Below are positions 58,601 through 63,081 of a stretch of DNA of 64,000 bases, piece after piece. Source of the stretch: Siphonodentalium dalli (lineage: Eukaryota; Mollusca; Scaphopoda; Gadilida; Siphonodentaliidae); NCBI GenBank assembly GCA_032622095.1, contig CP136068.1, positions 1,483,607 to 1,547,606 on the forward strand. The letters run 5' to 3'. The stretch's first letter is position 1; each line of letters opens with the position of its first letter. The notes below the pieces were generated by a model. The model had not been told where the DNA came from and did not search any database. It saw only the letters and a list, made by a program, of their open reading frames with translations. The position numbers were made by a program, and so were the translations under genes.

Positions 58601-61438
58601 CAGAGGGTGAATTTAGTGACACTATCCCACACAGTAGGTTACATCACCATATTCACCCACTGGGAACCTCATTCTGCTTAGGCCTCAAATTCTATGGGAG
58701 ACCTAGTAATATATAGGATCAGATTGAAGTCCCAAGTAGAAGTTGGTGATGTTCACCCATTAGTCACCTCAATTATGCATTTTATCTTCTGCAAATTAGG
58801 GGATATTTAACTGAACAGAAGGGGAAAAGTAACCAACACAATGTTAATTTGATCTATAGTTACTTCCCAGAAGATGAGGCCTAAGCAGAATGAGGTCCCC
58901 AGAGGGTGAATTTGGTGATACAAGCCCACTGTGCGGGGTAGCATCAACAAATTCACCCTCTGGGAACCTCATTCTGCAGATGTCAGACACACTATATCCA
59001 GGCTAGATGAGTAATGGGTTTGGCTAACTCAGATCAGTAACGGGTTTGGCTAACTCAGATCAGTAATGGGTTTGGCTAACTCAGATCAGTAACGGGTTTG
59101 GCTAACTCAGATCAGTAATGGGTTTGGCTAAGGCCAAAAAAAAAAACATGTCTGTTTCCGATAACATGGGGAAAATTTTCCAGGTAGGCAGGCAGGGTTT
59201 TTTTTTTTTTTACACCTTTTTTTTTTGTTTTTAACCGGCCATTTGAAAGTGATAAAATAGTGTAGTACACCCTTTTAACATTTATTATAAAATTGGCATG
59301 CTTTTATACATGCTAACTGGTAATATATTATGCAGCTTGCTGGACTATTATGTCATGTATTAGGTGTTAAAGATATTTTCTAGCTCTAGTATGTGCTCCA
59401 GTGTGAAAATTCAATGTATTAGGCTATGGCCATGGGTTTAGAGTTATTCCTCTTACATACATGTAGTCCATGCATCTACCAGCCCACAATGCAACAGTAG
59501 CATCTGATACCTTTATTTACAAATTACATGTGACCAGAACAATGTTACTGACTGTTCTTGGATATGCAGGAATAAACATGTTTTGTTCCAATCTTCCCCT
59601 GAATATCTCAGGTGTGGATTGGGCCTGAGGTTACACATTTTATGCCATTCTATTCATCACTGCCGACGCAATTTTACAGGTGTTGGTGTTGACAACTTGA
59701 CAGAGATCGTTTTATGGAATAAATACTTGCCATTTCAATAAAACCTATTGTATTTGCATCCCCTCTTATTTCTCTTCATAGATGATCATTATTTTTCAGT
59801 GACAACTTGTCCATATTACCAAATCACTAACTAGTATTGTGGTTTAAAGTCACCTATTTCCGACTTATTTTGTTTCAATCCCGGAAAGTTTTAAATAGCA
59901 GAATTGATTTAAATACCTGCCAACTTTCAGTGTAATTAACAGCAAGTTATCAAATAATCCTTACATGCAGTACATGTATGCACATCAGATGATCAGAAAT
60001 GTGTGTTTAATACTTTCATACAGTGCGAGTTGTTTCTTCAGTGGTATCTGCTGCTTGGTCGGAAAACATCAAAGAGAGTCTGTCGTAAATAGTTAGAGTT
60101 TATTCACGTGACCCACTGATGCGTTTGGTTGGTGACACAGTGACCCAGTTGTTGTGTCATTCATAACAGACAGTTGTTTATTTAAAGTGGGTTAAAATCG
60201 GGTTTATGTGAATATTCAAGGATGCCAATGCATTTTAATCTTTGATGACGATTTCGTCTTGTCAATGGTGATGGTGATTTCGGCTTTTGATGACGCTAAT
60301 TTCCAGGACTGATAACGTAATACGGTCTCATTTTCCCGCCAAAACGCACATGCTTTTCACTGTTTAATTTTGTCGCGAACAGATGGTCTTTCAGGCAAGT
60401 TTTGCCCCCAATTAGGCGAAGGAAGTTAAGGGAGCTACCGGTATAATTAATACATTGTACTTTTTAAAATACACAGCAGTGTACACAGCCCACAAAAGAC
60501 GGGGGGATTTCCGTAGTGACTCGTCAGGTTAAAGTTTGATTTACGCGACGGTATTCATCACTGTGTAGCATGGCCGACCTACATGTAGTTGTCTTATTTT
60601 TATCAAGAATGCGCGATCGCGCACATGGCCTACACATGCGTCAGGTGTGTATGCGATTGGTGGTTAGTTCTGCTGTTGGTATTGGGAAAACCATAGACAT
60701 TAACTCAGACAGACAGGTTAATTACTATGGACTTCGTGAAAAATTAAAAAAAAAAATTGAGGCCGGCAAGAAAATCTCAGCCAGGCCGGGTACCGGAAAC
60801 AGAGACGTTTTTTTTTTTGGCCTAACTCAGATCAGTAACAGGTTTGGCTAACTCAGATCAGTAACGGGTTTGGCTAACTCAGATCAGTAATGGGTTTGGC
60901 TAACTCAGATCAGTAACGGGTTTGGCTAACTCAGATCAGTAACGGGTTTGGCTAACTCAGATCAGTAATGGGTTTGGCTAACTCAGATCAGTAACAGGTT
61001 TGGCTAACTCAGATCAGTAACGGGTTTGGCTAACTCAGATCAGTAACGGGTTTGGCTACCTCAGATCAGTAATGGGTTTGGCTAACTCAGATCAGTAATG
61101 GGTTTGGCTAACTCAGATCAGTAATGGGTTTGGCTAACTCAGATCAGTAATGGGTTTGGCTAACTCAGATCAGTAATGGGTTTGGCTAACTCAGATCAGT
61201 AATGGGTTTGGCTAACTCAGATCAGTAATGGGTTTGGCTAACTCAGATCAGTAACAGGTTTGGCTAACTCAGATCAGTAACGGGTTTGGCTAACTCAGAT
61301 CAGTAATGGGTTTGGCTAACTCAATAATCTTTAGAAAAATTGTAATACGGTTCTTACCTAGTAAGACCTTGGTTAGCTATATCAATACTACTATCTATAC
61401 TCAAACAGTGCTTGTACTCCGTGTATGCTTTCCGATAC
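16601..61438 (-). CDS. SPAG1: SPAG1 orthologue, 3' eleven exons of the gene (C-terminal 564 aa)
   Basis: Join, in transcription order: 61438-61358, 55410-55268, 51454-51285, 48525-48418, 44148-44059, 40234-40121, 33462-33321, 28553-27960, 25491-25420, 18214-18119, 16686-16601. All eleven have AG acceptors, all ten internal donors are GT, and every phase matches, giving 1696 nt (564 codons plus stop). Residues 1-27 end a TPR domain, 55-66 hold the SPAG1 linker signature (IDGPKWREKLPPI), and about 121-230 form a three-motif TPR domain with clamp residues (KTKGN, YTNRA, KALFRR). About 236-435 is a charged linker and about 440-564 is RPAP3_C. Order and motifs match vertebrate SPAG1 as I remember it. 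SPAG1 acts in the cytoplasm with HSP70/HSP90 and RUVBL1/2 in an R2TP-like complex that preassembles axonemal dynein arms. RPAP3 shares TPR and RPAP3_C but lacks the linker signature. The 5' exons lie beyond the window. Confidence 0.93.
16719..17174. mobile_element. piggyBac-like MITE, TTAA target, copy 1
   Basis: TTAA flanks both ends (16715-16718, 17175-17178). TIRs read CCCTTTACCCAACAGAAC and the inverse of CCCTTTACCCAACAAACCG. TTAA targeting is characteristic of piggyBac elements. The interior has two hairpin modules (16745-16813, 16958-17026). It lies 32 bp upstream of the SPAG1 last-exon acceptor. Confidence 0.82.
17185..17520. repeat. Dispersed repeat family R1, inverted copy
   Basis: The reverse complement resembles 1455-1840 and 58200-58530: CAATTGTAAATATTTACAATC, CGGTGTGTGTTGT and the CCGGAGTGTTTCACATCAC end are shared. 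It abuts the TTAA-flanked MITE, as copy 3 does. Confidence 0.65.
18057..18158. repeat. 51-bp tandem duplication across SPAG1 exon j donor
   Basis: Two 51-bp copies (18057-18107 and 18108-18158) differ at one base (CCCAGC against CCCCGC on the minus strand). Each contains the exon end GATAAGGAAG and donor gtatgt. The length is a multiple of three and the extra stretch is open. Confidence 0.95.
18119..18214 (-). CDS. SPAG1: SPAG1 exon j: RPAP3_C helices (KVPRFD)
   Basis: The acceptor is ctttgtatgcag and the donor is GGAAG|gtatgt. The exon has 96 nt in phase 1/1. It reads DHVRSLGILKN, then LPKVPRFDTIYMFLSPSDKE, matching the RF-containing helix of RPAP3_C (human LSKAERFKMMLTLIS). A 51-bp tandem duplication (18057-18107 and 18108-18158) covers the exon end and its donor. 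The second donor would extend the exon to 18068, adding 17 codons in frame. The first donor is preferred because it keeps the family length. Confidence 0.9.
18336..18560. mobile_element. Degraded P2 palindromic MITE pieces
   Basis: CCCAGAGGGTGAATTTAGTG at 18340 pairs imperfectly with TAGCATCACCAAATTCACAC at 18388. Another half copy starts GCAGAATGAGGTCACCAGAG at 18519. It lies in SPAG1 intron 9. Confidence 0.65.
18770..19370. repeat. Dispersed repeat with GGCCATAACTC motifs
   Basis: Imperfect repeats of ATCGGATCAAACTCAAATTC, ACCTGTATTTTG, GGTTCAGATATGATCA and GGGCCATAACTCT end in ATGGACGGACGGACACACAC. Copies recur at 52300-52560 and 53130-53560. I recall such repeats from molluscan genomes. 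Function unknown. Confidence 0.65.
19509..25390. repeat. 39-bp satellite, ~5.9 kb, ~150 units, in SPAG1 intron 9
   Basis: The unit is GTATCGCAGCAACAAAGCC followed by ACAATCGATGATTGAAATCA. Common variants are AAATAAG for AAATCAG, a 36-bp unit lacking AAC, and four 32-bp units lacking AAATCAG (near 20050, 20391, 22309, 24624). Rare variants recur in the same order, showing block duplication: about 341 bp (19740-20050 to 20081-20391) and about 2.2 kb (e.g. GAAAACAG at 21106 and 23338). Because 39 = 3 x 13 and no frame has a stop, open frames up to 1429 codons exist on both strands. They change frame only at 32-bp units and are not genes. Confidence 0.97.
25420..25491 (-). CDS. SPAG1: SPAG1 exon i: RPAP3_C helices (NKLDG)
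   Basis: The acceptor is tctttatttcag and the donor is AAAAAG|gtttgt. The exon has 72 nt in phase 1/1. The split first codon is Met, followed by ITNKLDGFMLSTIVGCTLKY and AEK. It matches human LSNKLEGDTFLLLIQSL in RPAP3_C. The 39-bp satellite starts about 30 bp beyond the donor, so a frame running on into the repeat hides this exon from simple ORF calling. Confidence 0.9.
25813..25890. mobile_element. Solo end of an hAT-like element (ACCGGTT repeats)
   Basis: TAGTGCTGAAACGGATATCC followed by several CCGGTT/AACCGG words resembles the left end of the complete element at 55562-56902. No matching right end was seen, so it is truncated or diverged. Confidence 0.5.
25895..27000. other. SPAG1 intron 8, left part
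   Basis: It contains an A-rich and (AAT)n tract (25920-25950) followed by CATTTATATAGCGCTTAATC and CTCTAAGCGCTCACATTATT, a repeat end I recall from marine invertebrate genomes. The rest is unassigned, without a supported exon. Confidence 0.5.
27001..27600. repeat. ~29-bp minisatellite (TTAATGTTTGTCACAGTTAT)
   Basis: About 20 copies of AAAATTAATGTTTGTCACAG with TTATATGT. The variants GTGAAAAATAATG and ATTAACAACTGCTGGAAAAT recur twice (27230, 27592), suggesting larger block duplication. Confidence 0.92.
27745..27810. repeat. Short inverted repeat in SPAG1 intron 8
   Basis: TTCAGATAATAAGTTCAACA and its inverse TTGTTGAACTTATTATCTGA are separated by about 20 bp. It sits 150 bp past the donor of exon h. 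Confidence 0.8.
27960..28553 (-). CDS. SPAG1: SPAG1 exon h: long Ser/Lys linker and start of RPAP3_C
   Basis: The acceptor is tttttttctccag and the donor is AGCA|gtaagt. At 594 nt (197 codons plus split codons) this is by far the longest exon. Residues 1-150 are Lys/Ser/Ala-rich and contain two copies of a 46-residue block (RKSKSVSPPKESAKSAETAK, then RKSKSVSPSKESAKSAESAK), so part of the linker arose by a 138-bp duplication. The end reads STPFEFLQAWNSLKKA, then YAELMSLIPPEELPS, the start of RPAP3_C, the module that binds RUVBL1/2 in RPAP3 and SPAG1. Confidence 0.9.
28609..29612 (+). repeat. 92-bp minisatellite, part 1 (about 11 copies)
   Basis: Units contain GACCCAAGCAGACGACAGTC, TCAGTGCATTGTTCTCTCTG and GGGTTATATAACACTCCTGT, opposite in orientation to the copy at 8762-9294. 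The array begins 55 bp upstream of the exon h acceptor. It once was continuous with 30456-30539 and 32019-32757, before two transposon insertions. Confidence 0.95.
29613..30455. mobile_element. hAT-type nonautonomous element 1, inserted in the 92-bp array
   Basis: An exact 8-bp target duplication TCCTGTAT flanks it (29605-29612, 30456-30463). The ends are CAGGGACAAGCC and GGCTGGTCCCTG (inverted). Subterminal AAGGCGAAGT/TTCGCCC repeats occur at both ends. 8-bp duplication with a CAG-type terminus is diagnostic of hAT. There is no transposase frame in 843 bp. Confidence 0.88.
30456..30539 (+). repeat. 92-bp minisatellite, part 2 (one copy)
   Basis: A single unit is stranded between the hAT element and the TA-flanked element. 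Its left end is the target duplication of the hAT insertion. Confidence 0.9.
30540..32018. mobile_element. TA-flanked element (Tc1/mariner or pogo type) in the 92-bp array
   Basis: Its ends are CCGTATTCTCGCGGGTATAA and its inverse. TA flanks each end, and removing the element plus one TA restores GGGTTATATAACA of the minisatellite exactly. The interior has an older relic ending GGGTCAGTACGG and a segment (31180-31430) matching 38740-38960 inverted. No intact transposase. Confidence 0.82.
32019..32757 (+). repeat. 92-bp minisatellite, part 3 (about 8 copies)
   Basis: It continues the array after the TA-flanked insertion, with the same unit and more point variation (GTCCGAGGCTCC in four copies). 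Open frames on both strands are repeat artefacts. Confidence 0.95.
32985..33180. repeat. ~80-bp direct duplication (CATGTATCATATCAGGTTAT)
   Basis: GAATCGAGATACAGAATGC followed by ACATGTATCATATCAGGTTA and TATAATATCATGTATC occurs twice (33010-33082, 33097-33165). A diverged third copy lies near 32915-32975. Confidence 0.75.
33190..33264. mobile_element. Truncated P2 palindromic MITE
   Basis: GGGGGTGAATTTGGTGATGC and the inverted GCATCACTAAATTCAGCCTC surround GCCCACTGTGCGGG. It lies about 55 bp past the donor of SPAG1 exon g. Confidence 0.75.
33282..33326. repeat. 20-bp tandem duplication of the exon g donor
   Basis: On the minus strand AAAACGTAAGATACTCAAGC is present twice, so C|gtaaga occurs at 33321 and again 20 bp downstream. 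Confidence 0.93.
33321..33462 (-). CDS. SPAG1: SPAG1 exon g: charged linker after TPR domain
   Basis: The acceptor is ctgtttctttag and the donor is AAAAAC|gtaaga. The exon has 142 nt in phase 0 in, phase 1 out. It begins QLEEMKEAAKKTKEQEAKPR, is followed by an acidic patch IEEDDADSNES, and ends GYQGTWKQK. Its low complexity is expected for the inter-domain linker. The donor region is duplicated in tandem (20-bp unit), and using the second donor would shift the frame. Confidence 0.88.
34048..34407. mobile_element. Nested MITE A with long TIRs
   Basis: Arms of about 60 bp (AATATTATTTTTAAAATTAT, then CCTTAAAGAAAGCCTGAACA and CTGAACTAT) are inverted at 34348-34407. The interior from 34100 to 34280 matches 38500-38700 inverted. 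Confidence 0.75.
35590..36010. repeat. ~213-bp direct duplication inside element B
   Basis: Both copies read AGGACAAATCC(A/G)GCATA, GGCAGCATGGTTTCAGGCCC or a near match, then TGGTTGGGATCC-type text and AAAGCTGAGCTGGACAG. Translations do not match a family I know. Confidence 0.8.
37490..37810. repeat. ACCGCGGTA-rich patch
   Basis: More than ten near-palindromic words such as TACCGCGGTAT and ATACCGCGGTACTG sit within 320 bp. The same motif fills both subterminal regions of the element at 41717-43980, so this may be a piece of that family. Confidence 0.8.
39900..40145. repeat. Tandem copies of the exon f 3' end and donor
   Basis: Three extra copies of CACCTGCCT(A/G)(C/T)AGTAATTATTC, two of them preceded by CTCCATATGGGAGGCAACT, follow the true exon. 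On the minus strand each recreates (A/T)AGGCAG|gtgagt or gtaagt, at 40055, 40009 and 39943. Confidence 0.93.
40121..40234 (-). CDS. SPAG1: SPAG1 exon f: last TPR helix pair
   Basis: The acceptor is atatttttatag and the donor is AGGCAG|gtgagt. The exon is 38 whole codons: MCKKYKESLEDLTNLLKIDP, then KNSAAKKELDVVKNYYRQ. It matches the last TPR of SPAG1 (human KNYQKSLIDLNKVILLDP). The last 24 nt plus donor recur three more times downstream (boundaries 40055, 40009, 39943). Use of the 40055 copy would extend the exon by 66 nt, an in-frame 22 codons without a stop; the next copy would run into a stop. Confidence 0.93.
40293..40500. repeat. Large fold-back element, ~95-bp arms
   Basis: AATGCCCTAAGTAATCGACT and ACCACAGCAGAATTATGGGT through GGCTTGTTGCCATTCATCGG are inverted on the right. 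A second copy with a shortened left arm lies at 44340-44490. Confidence 0.88.
40560..40808. repeat. Dispersed repeat (AAATCCAAGATGGCC family)
   Basis: ATCGGATGAGAGATATGGCC, TGCCAAAGGATTTAGTCATG-type text and AATCCAAGATGGCCACTGGC recur here, at 41380-41640 and at 61560-62050. It is interrupted at 40811 by a TTAA-flanked MITE. Confidence 0.65.
40815..41176. mobile_element. piggyBac-like MITE, TTAA target, copy 2
   Basis: TTAA occurs at 40811-40814 and 41177-41180. Ends are CCCTTTACCCAACAAACCGG and the inverse of CCCTTTACCCAACAGAAGGG. Hairpin modules are at 40954-41022 and 41083-41150. Same family as 16719-17174 (opposite orientation) and 57805-58197. Confidence 0.85.
41717..43980. mobile_element. 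TA-flanked 2.26-kb element with ACCGCGGT subterminal arrays
   Basis: The left end reads CAGCACTGCTCAAATC then AAGCGACCTGTTTTAACGAG. The right end is an imperfect inverse with TA at both junctions, consistent with a Tc1/mariner-pogo type element. About 200 bp inside each end are packed with ACCGCGGT-like words (41765-41945, 43730-43945). No intact transposase frame. Bases 42060-42240 match 39410-39500 inverted. Confidence 0.72.
44059..44148 (-). CDS. SPAG1: SPAG1 exon e: TPR motif with KALFRR
   Basis: The acceptor is attttttacag and the donor is CGCAAG|gtagga. The exon is 30 whole codons in phase 0/0. The peptide runs from PELAIADCEFVLATEP through NNIKALFRRGQARK. It matches human EEAKQDCDQAL and VKAFYRRALA. 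The Lys and Arg of KALFRR are the remaining clamp positions in TPR co-chaperones. Confidence 0.94.
44335..44490. repeat. Second fold-back copy of the 40293-40500 family
   Basis: GAAATATGGCTTGTTGCCAT and TCATCGGAAAGCTCTCAGTG pair with the inverse to the right, followed by TCCTGAAAAATTACTTATAA. The outer left arm is missing. Confidence 0.8.
44495..45360. other. SPAG1 intron 4 sequence, nothing recognised
   Basis: AT-rich sequence with no exon, RNA or mobile-element end that I could support. Confidence 0.5.
45363..47024. mobile_element. MITE, TIR GTGACCCGCCATATCAAATC, copy 2 (interrupted by hAT)
   Basis: It has the same TIRs as 11991-12404 and flanking ATAT on both sides. Without the 1197-bp hAT insertion and one target copy it is about 457 bp. 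Hairpin modules are at 45412-46685 (split) and 46907-46974, with the CAGAGCCCCAGATAAACATG segment between them. Confidence 0.82.
45461..46657. mobile_element. hAT-type element 2, inserted in a hairpin module
   Basis: Its ends are CAGGCCTCAGC and GCTGAGGCCTG. The exact 8-bp target duplication GCCTCGCA occurs at 45453-45460 and 46658-46665. Excising it and one target copy restores the palindrome exactly. Subterminal AAGGCGA(C/A) words are found at the left, and TCTCCCTAAATTTCCTG repeats at the right. No transposase. Confidence 0.92.
47343..47522. repeat. Fold-back element with ~85-bp arms
   Basis: CACAGAACGACACGATGTGT, AAATGGGTTT and GCACTCGTGCTGTCGCGGAA with GGATAGAACT are inverted to the right around AGGCACAAGCGCC. 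Frames on both strands are artefacts of the symmetry. Confidence 0.88.
47605..47840. mobile_element. Partial hairpin-module MITE
   Basis: Hairpin module at 47613-47680, then the CAGAGCCCCAGACAAACATG and GGGGCTCCCTGCAGGGTAAT segment seen in the GTGACCC family. It lacks the second module and right TIR. Confidence 0.75.
48418..48525 (-). CDS. SPAG1: SPAG1 exon d: TPR motifs 1-2 of third TPR domain
   Basis: The acceptor is gtaattttcag and the donor is AAG|gtaagt (consensus). The exon is 36 whole codons. It starts GEFKEAIDLYSKCIAL (helix B of one TPR) and continues with TAYTNRALCYLRINK (helix A of the next). YTNRALCYL is identical to human SPAG1 as remembered and supplies the second clamp Asn. 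Confidence 0.94.
48771..48903. repeat. Fold-back element with ~55-bp arms
   Basis: CCATAAAGTTTGACGAGATA and GGTTTATTTCGCTCGTATGA with TTCAGCAAATGGG are inverted at the right, around AACCTCGTTAAAGCTCGG. Confidence 0.85.
48960..49900. other. SPAG1 intron 3 sequence, nothing recognised
   Basis: AT-rich. The small frame at 49114-49347 has no splice or family support. Text near 49790 (AAACCCTCCCTCCCTCAT with AATTGCCCATGAAACA) resembles 54830-54890, so a diverged dispersed repeat is present. Confidence 0.5.
49918..50275. repeat. Three diverged hairpin modules
   Basis: Palindromes at 49920-49992, 50081-50160 and 50178-50267 start like GTGCCAGTGCATTCTCTTAT or CCAATGTATTCTCTTA and have centres CTCCC(T/A)-TGGGAT or CTCCCTATGGGAG. 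The text GGAGC(C/T)(A/G)TGCTGGTGCAG precedes the first two. Confidence 0.82.
50296..50412. repeat. 33-bp tandem repeat, four copies
   Basis: Unit AGTCATGGAAGGGTAAATAA followed by GGGAGGTAACTCC. The last copy is truncated. Confidence 0.95.
50520..51266. repeat. 31-bp minisatellite, ~24 copies, ending 18 bp past exon c donor
   Basis: Unit AACCAGGCTATAATATTGGT followed by GTGGCCTCGTA. Variants (GTCTATAAT, GAGGCC, TTGTAAA) recur in a block of about 310 bp, twice (50545-50850, 50855-51100), showing higher-order duplication. Confidence 0.95.
51285..51454 (-). CDS. SPAG1: SPAG1 exon c: linker and start of third TPR domain
   Basis: The acceptor is acaatttcag and the donor is CAGAAG|gtaata. The exon has 170 nt in phase 1 in, phase 0 out. 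The first 40 residues are a Lys/Ser/Pro-rich linker (KPVAKQKTPEK, then SSSKTPEKSKD). The end, DEFKTKGNTCVQK, opens the first TPR motif. The KxxGN motif supplies the Lys and Asn of a dicarboxylate clamp for HSP70/HSP90 tails (family knowledge). A 31-bp minisatellite ends only 18 bp past the donor. Confidence 0.93.
51660..52300. other. SPAG1 intron 2 sequence, nothing recognised
   Basis: A 30-bp duplication (CATGGAATAGAAATATAATC) at 51727-51779 is the only structure noted. Confidence 0.5.
52300..53560. repeat. Dispersed GGCCATAACTC repeats, three partial copies
   Basis: Copies at 52315-52560, 53130-53250 and 53270-53560 share GGATCAAACCCATATTCGAA, TCGATCTGTATTTTG, CATACAAAATTTGG-type text and GTCAACACTATGTGTACCA. 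Long T runs lie at 53070-53115. The family is the same as at 18770-19370. Confidence 0.65.
53580..55260. other. SPAG1 intron 2 sequence, nothing recognised
   Basis: AT-rich. There is one diverged dispersed repeat near 54780-54890 (compare 49770-49850). No exon is supported. The small open frame at 53939-54127 lacks acceptor/donor context in the SPAG1 reading direction. Confidence 0.5.
55268..55410 (-). CDS. SPAG1: SPAG1 exon b: conserved DGPKWREKL linker
   Basis: The acceptor follows a strong pyrimidine tract (ttttttttctccag) and the donor is AAAG|gtttgt. The exon has 143 nt in phase 2 in, phase 1 out. The peptide contains IDGPKWREKLPPIITVMPWE, then a Pro/Val/Ile-rich stretch ending PHVPPKK. 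Human SPAG1 has LDGPNWREKL at the same point between its second and third TPR domains, which makes this the most diagnostic exon. An overlapping frame on the same strand begins MSVSFVFYRW but does not join its neighbours. Confidence 0.92.
55562..56902. mobile_element. hAT-type element 3 with ACCGGTTA subterminal repeats
   Basis: Ends TAGAGCTGAAACGGTT and AACCGTTTCAGCTCTA. The exact 8-bp target duplication GTAAAATC occurs at 55554-55561 and 56903-56910. Repeated AACCGGTTA/TAACCGG words lie within 100 bp of both ends. At 1341 bp there is no intact transposase. The truncated relative is at 25813. Confidence 0.92.
57290..57570. repeat. Diverged hairpin module and 92-bp-unit-like segment
   Basis: GGGAGCCCCATACAGGTGGC and GTCATCTGCTCATATCTGTG resemble the segment inside the GTGACCC MITEs. 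Partial palindromes at 57405-57460 and 57490-57535 carry CTCCCTATGGGAG. Confidence 0.65.
57735..58530. repeat. Dispersed repeat family R1, copy split by a MITE
   Basis: Bases 57740-57800 plus 58202-58530 align to 1462-1840. The interruption is the TTAA-flanked MITE at 57805-58197. Confidence 0.7.
57805..58197. mobile_element. piggyBac-like MITE, TTAA target, copy 3
   Basis: TTAA at 57801-57804 and 58198-58201, with CCCTTTACCCAACAAACCGG at the left and GTTGGGTAAAGGG at the right. Hairpin modules at 57956-58022 and 58104-58170. It sits inside repeat R1, showing the element moved after R1 spread. Confidence 0.87.
58559..59008. mobile_element. Complete P2 MITE with long TIRs
   Basis: AGCCTGGATATAGTGTGTCT with GACATTTGCAGAATGAGGTC at the left is inverted at the right. 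P2 palindromes lie just inside both ends (58588-58676, 58886-58976). About 450 bp with no coding frame. Confidence 0.82.
59009..59131. repeat. 26-bp minisatellite, left fragment
   Basis: About five copies of CTCAGATCAGTAACGGGTTT followed by GGCTAA. It is continuous with 60823-61322 apart from the insertion. Confidence 0.95.
59132..60822. mobile_element. PIF/Harbinger-like element in the 26-bp array
   Basis: Its ends are GGCCAAAAAAAAAAACATGT with CTGTTTCCG, and the inverse of GGCCAAAAAAAAAAACGTCT with CTGTTTCCGG. TAA occurs on both sides (59129-59131, 60823-60825). A 3-bp TAA target fits PIF/Harbinger. The 1691-bp interior has no recognisable transposase or MYB-like frame. Confidence 0.75.
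60823..61322. repeat. 26-bp minisatellite, ~19 copies, ending 35 bp past exon a donor
   Basis: Unit CTCAGATCAGTAACGGGTTT followed by GGCTAA, with ATG/ACG/ACA variants at one site. The array lies in SPAG1 intron 1 of this window. Confidence 0.96.
61358..61438 (-). CDS. SPAG1: SPAG1 exon (window exon a): end of middle TPR domain
   Basis: The acceptor is ctatttacag and the donor is AG|gtaaga. The exon is 81 nt: one base completing a codon, 26 codons, and two bases of an Arg codon finished by the next exon. The peptide begins YRKAYTEYKHCLSID and ends ANQGLT, matching the helix B and following helix of the SPAG1 TPR motif (human YGKAYVDYKTVLQID). The 26-bp minisatellite ends 35 bp into the intron beyond the donor. 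I found no further upstream exon between here and 64000. Confidence 0.88.
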
Positions 61439-61499
61439 CTGTAAATAGATAGTTATATGTCACATGAAACCCCTATTATATCACTAAAATGAAAGTGTC

Positions 61500-62060
61500 A
61501 ATGACACTGTAGCTCAACTTAGGTAGGGGAATAATTTAATGGTCGACAGTAAATGGAGGAATAGGAAAAGTGCTAATTGAAATGTCTAAGTAAGACTAGA
61601 TGTACATGTCAATATCAACATTCATAACAGGTTTCATAATGATCGGATCAGGGATGTGGTGATTATGGTGTGCCAAAGGATTTATTGATGCAAAGAGTAA
61701 ATTCTAAAATGGCCACCGCAGCCATGTTTTTTTCCGAATTACCCCAAAATGACTTGTTCCCATCTACAGCCTTTACAAATCTCATAATGATCTGATCAAA
61801 GGTATGACCTGTAGCCTGTGCCAATGGATTTAGTCATGCAAAGAGTAAAATCCAAGATGGCTGCTGGCGGCCATGTTTTTCGGCTGAACGACCCCAAAAT
61901 GACTCTTTTCCCATCTACATGTCATTGTTAACATTCATGACAAATTTCATGAAGTTCCGACCAAAGCTACGACCTGTAGCCCGCACCAAAGGATTTATTC
62001 ATGCAAAGAGTAAAATCCAATATGGCTGCTGGCGGACATGTTTTTTAGCCAATATTATAT
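61500..62060. repeat. Dispersed repeat (AAATCCAAGATGGCTGC family)
   Basis: Three tandem-like copies of a ~130-bp text with CCAAAATGACT, TTTCCCATCTACA, ATGACCTGTAGCCTGTGCCA, GTCATGCAAAGAGTAAAATC and GGCGGCCATGTTTTT. Related pieces lie at 40560 and 41380. Confidence 0.7.
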
Positions 62061-63080
62061 CACTAAAAAAAGCCATTACATATTTACATATATAAAACCC
62101 GTCGTCTGTGTATCTGTGTGTATAATTCGGTCATGCTTTTGGTGCATTTATAACTTTTCAACCATGCGTCCAATGTAGCCCAAATTTGGAACAGGGCATA
62201 CAGTGTGTCATAGAAGATTACTGACCAACTTTCACGCCGATTGGTCAAAGAAAACATGAGATCAAACATGGTCCCCAAATGCCGTATTTGCATTCAAGTA
62301 GACACTATTTCTTATGACGTTTGTCCAAATGATGTCATGTGATGTCCTACACAAACCCACACTTGCATTGCCACTGTATTGACGAAATTGCCATGCGCTC
62401 AACCAAAGCTTTGTTGGAAATGGGTGCTATAAATTACTTTGTCAGTTCAGGTTGAGTGTGAATATAACTTTAAGTAAAGCATGTTGATTTTGTCGTGGAA
62501 GTGCATGGGGTGTAGAGTCAAGATTTTAACATTACCATTGTTGGAAATGGGTGCTAAATTGTCTTTTAATTTGCCACTTCAGTGTGAATATAAGTAATGG
62601 ATGCTGTCTTTGTTATGAAAGTTGTGTGTTTAGTCTGGAATCGAAGGAGTATATATCCGGAAGACGGTAAATTGATATGTATAAAATTATGTTTATACAA
62701 TATCAAAATGGGACCGAAGTGCATAGATGGGCCGCAGTGCAAGGGCCTGTGGCCATATATATACATGATGCTGAATAAAAGCTCCCGAAGGGAGCCTGTT
62801 TAAGATCATAATGCAAGTGCGCAAAGAGGGGGATGCAGGCCACGTCGCTGAATAAAGGCTCTGTTTCAGTTATTGTAGTACATATAGTAATAACGTAATT
62901 TATCACATAATTTGGCCATAAAAGCAGTTTCATAATTATCGGTAATAGACACGTTTAATATCAGCGCGTGCGATGACGACACGGCGTTCTTCAAATAACT
63001 TGCGATCGCTGTAGTTTATGATTGTTGTTTTCGATGAATATTGCGCGTTGCTTTGGGTTTATTTGATCATGTGATAAAAG
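62060..63080. other. Upstream SPAG1 region, no exon recognised
   Basis: I looked here on the minus strand for the preceding TPR exon (expected to resemble CNRALELHPFSMKPLLRR) and did not find it. GGAAATGGGTGCTAAA repeats twice (62415, 62545). Frames at 62566-62933 overlap on both strands without support. Confidence 0.5.
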
Positions 63081-63081
63081 G

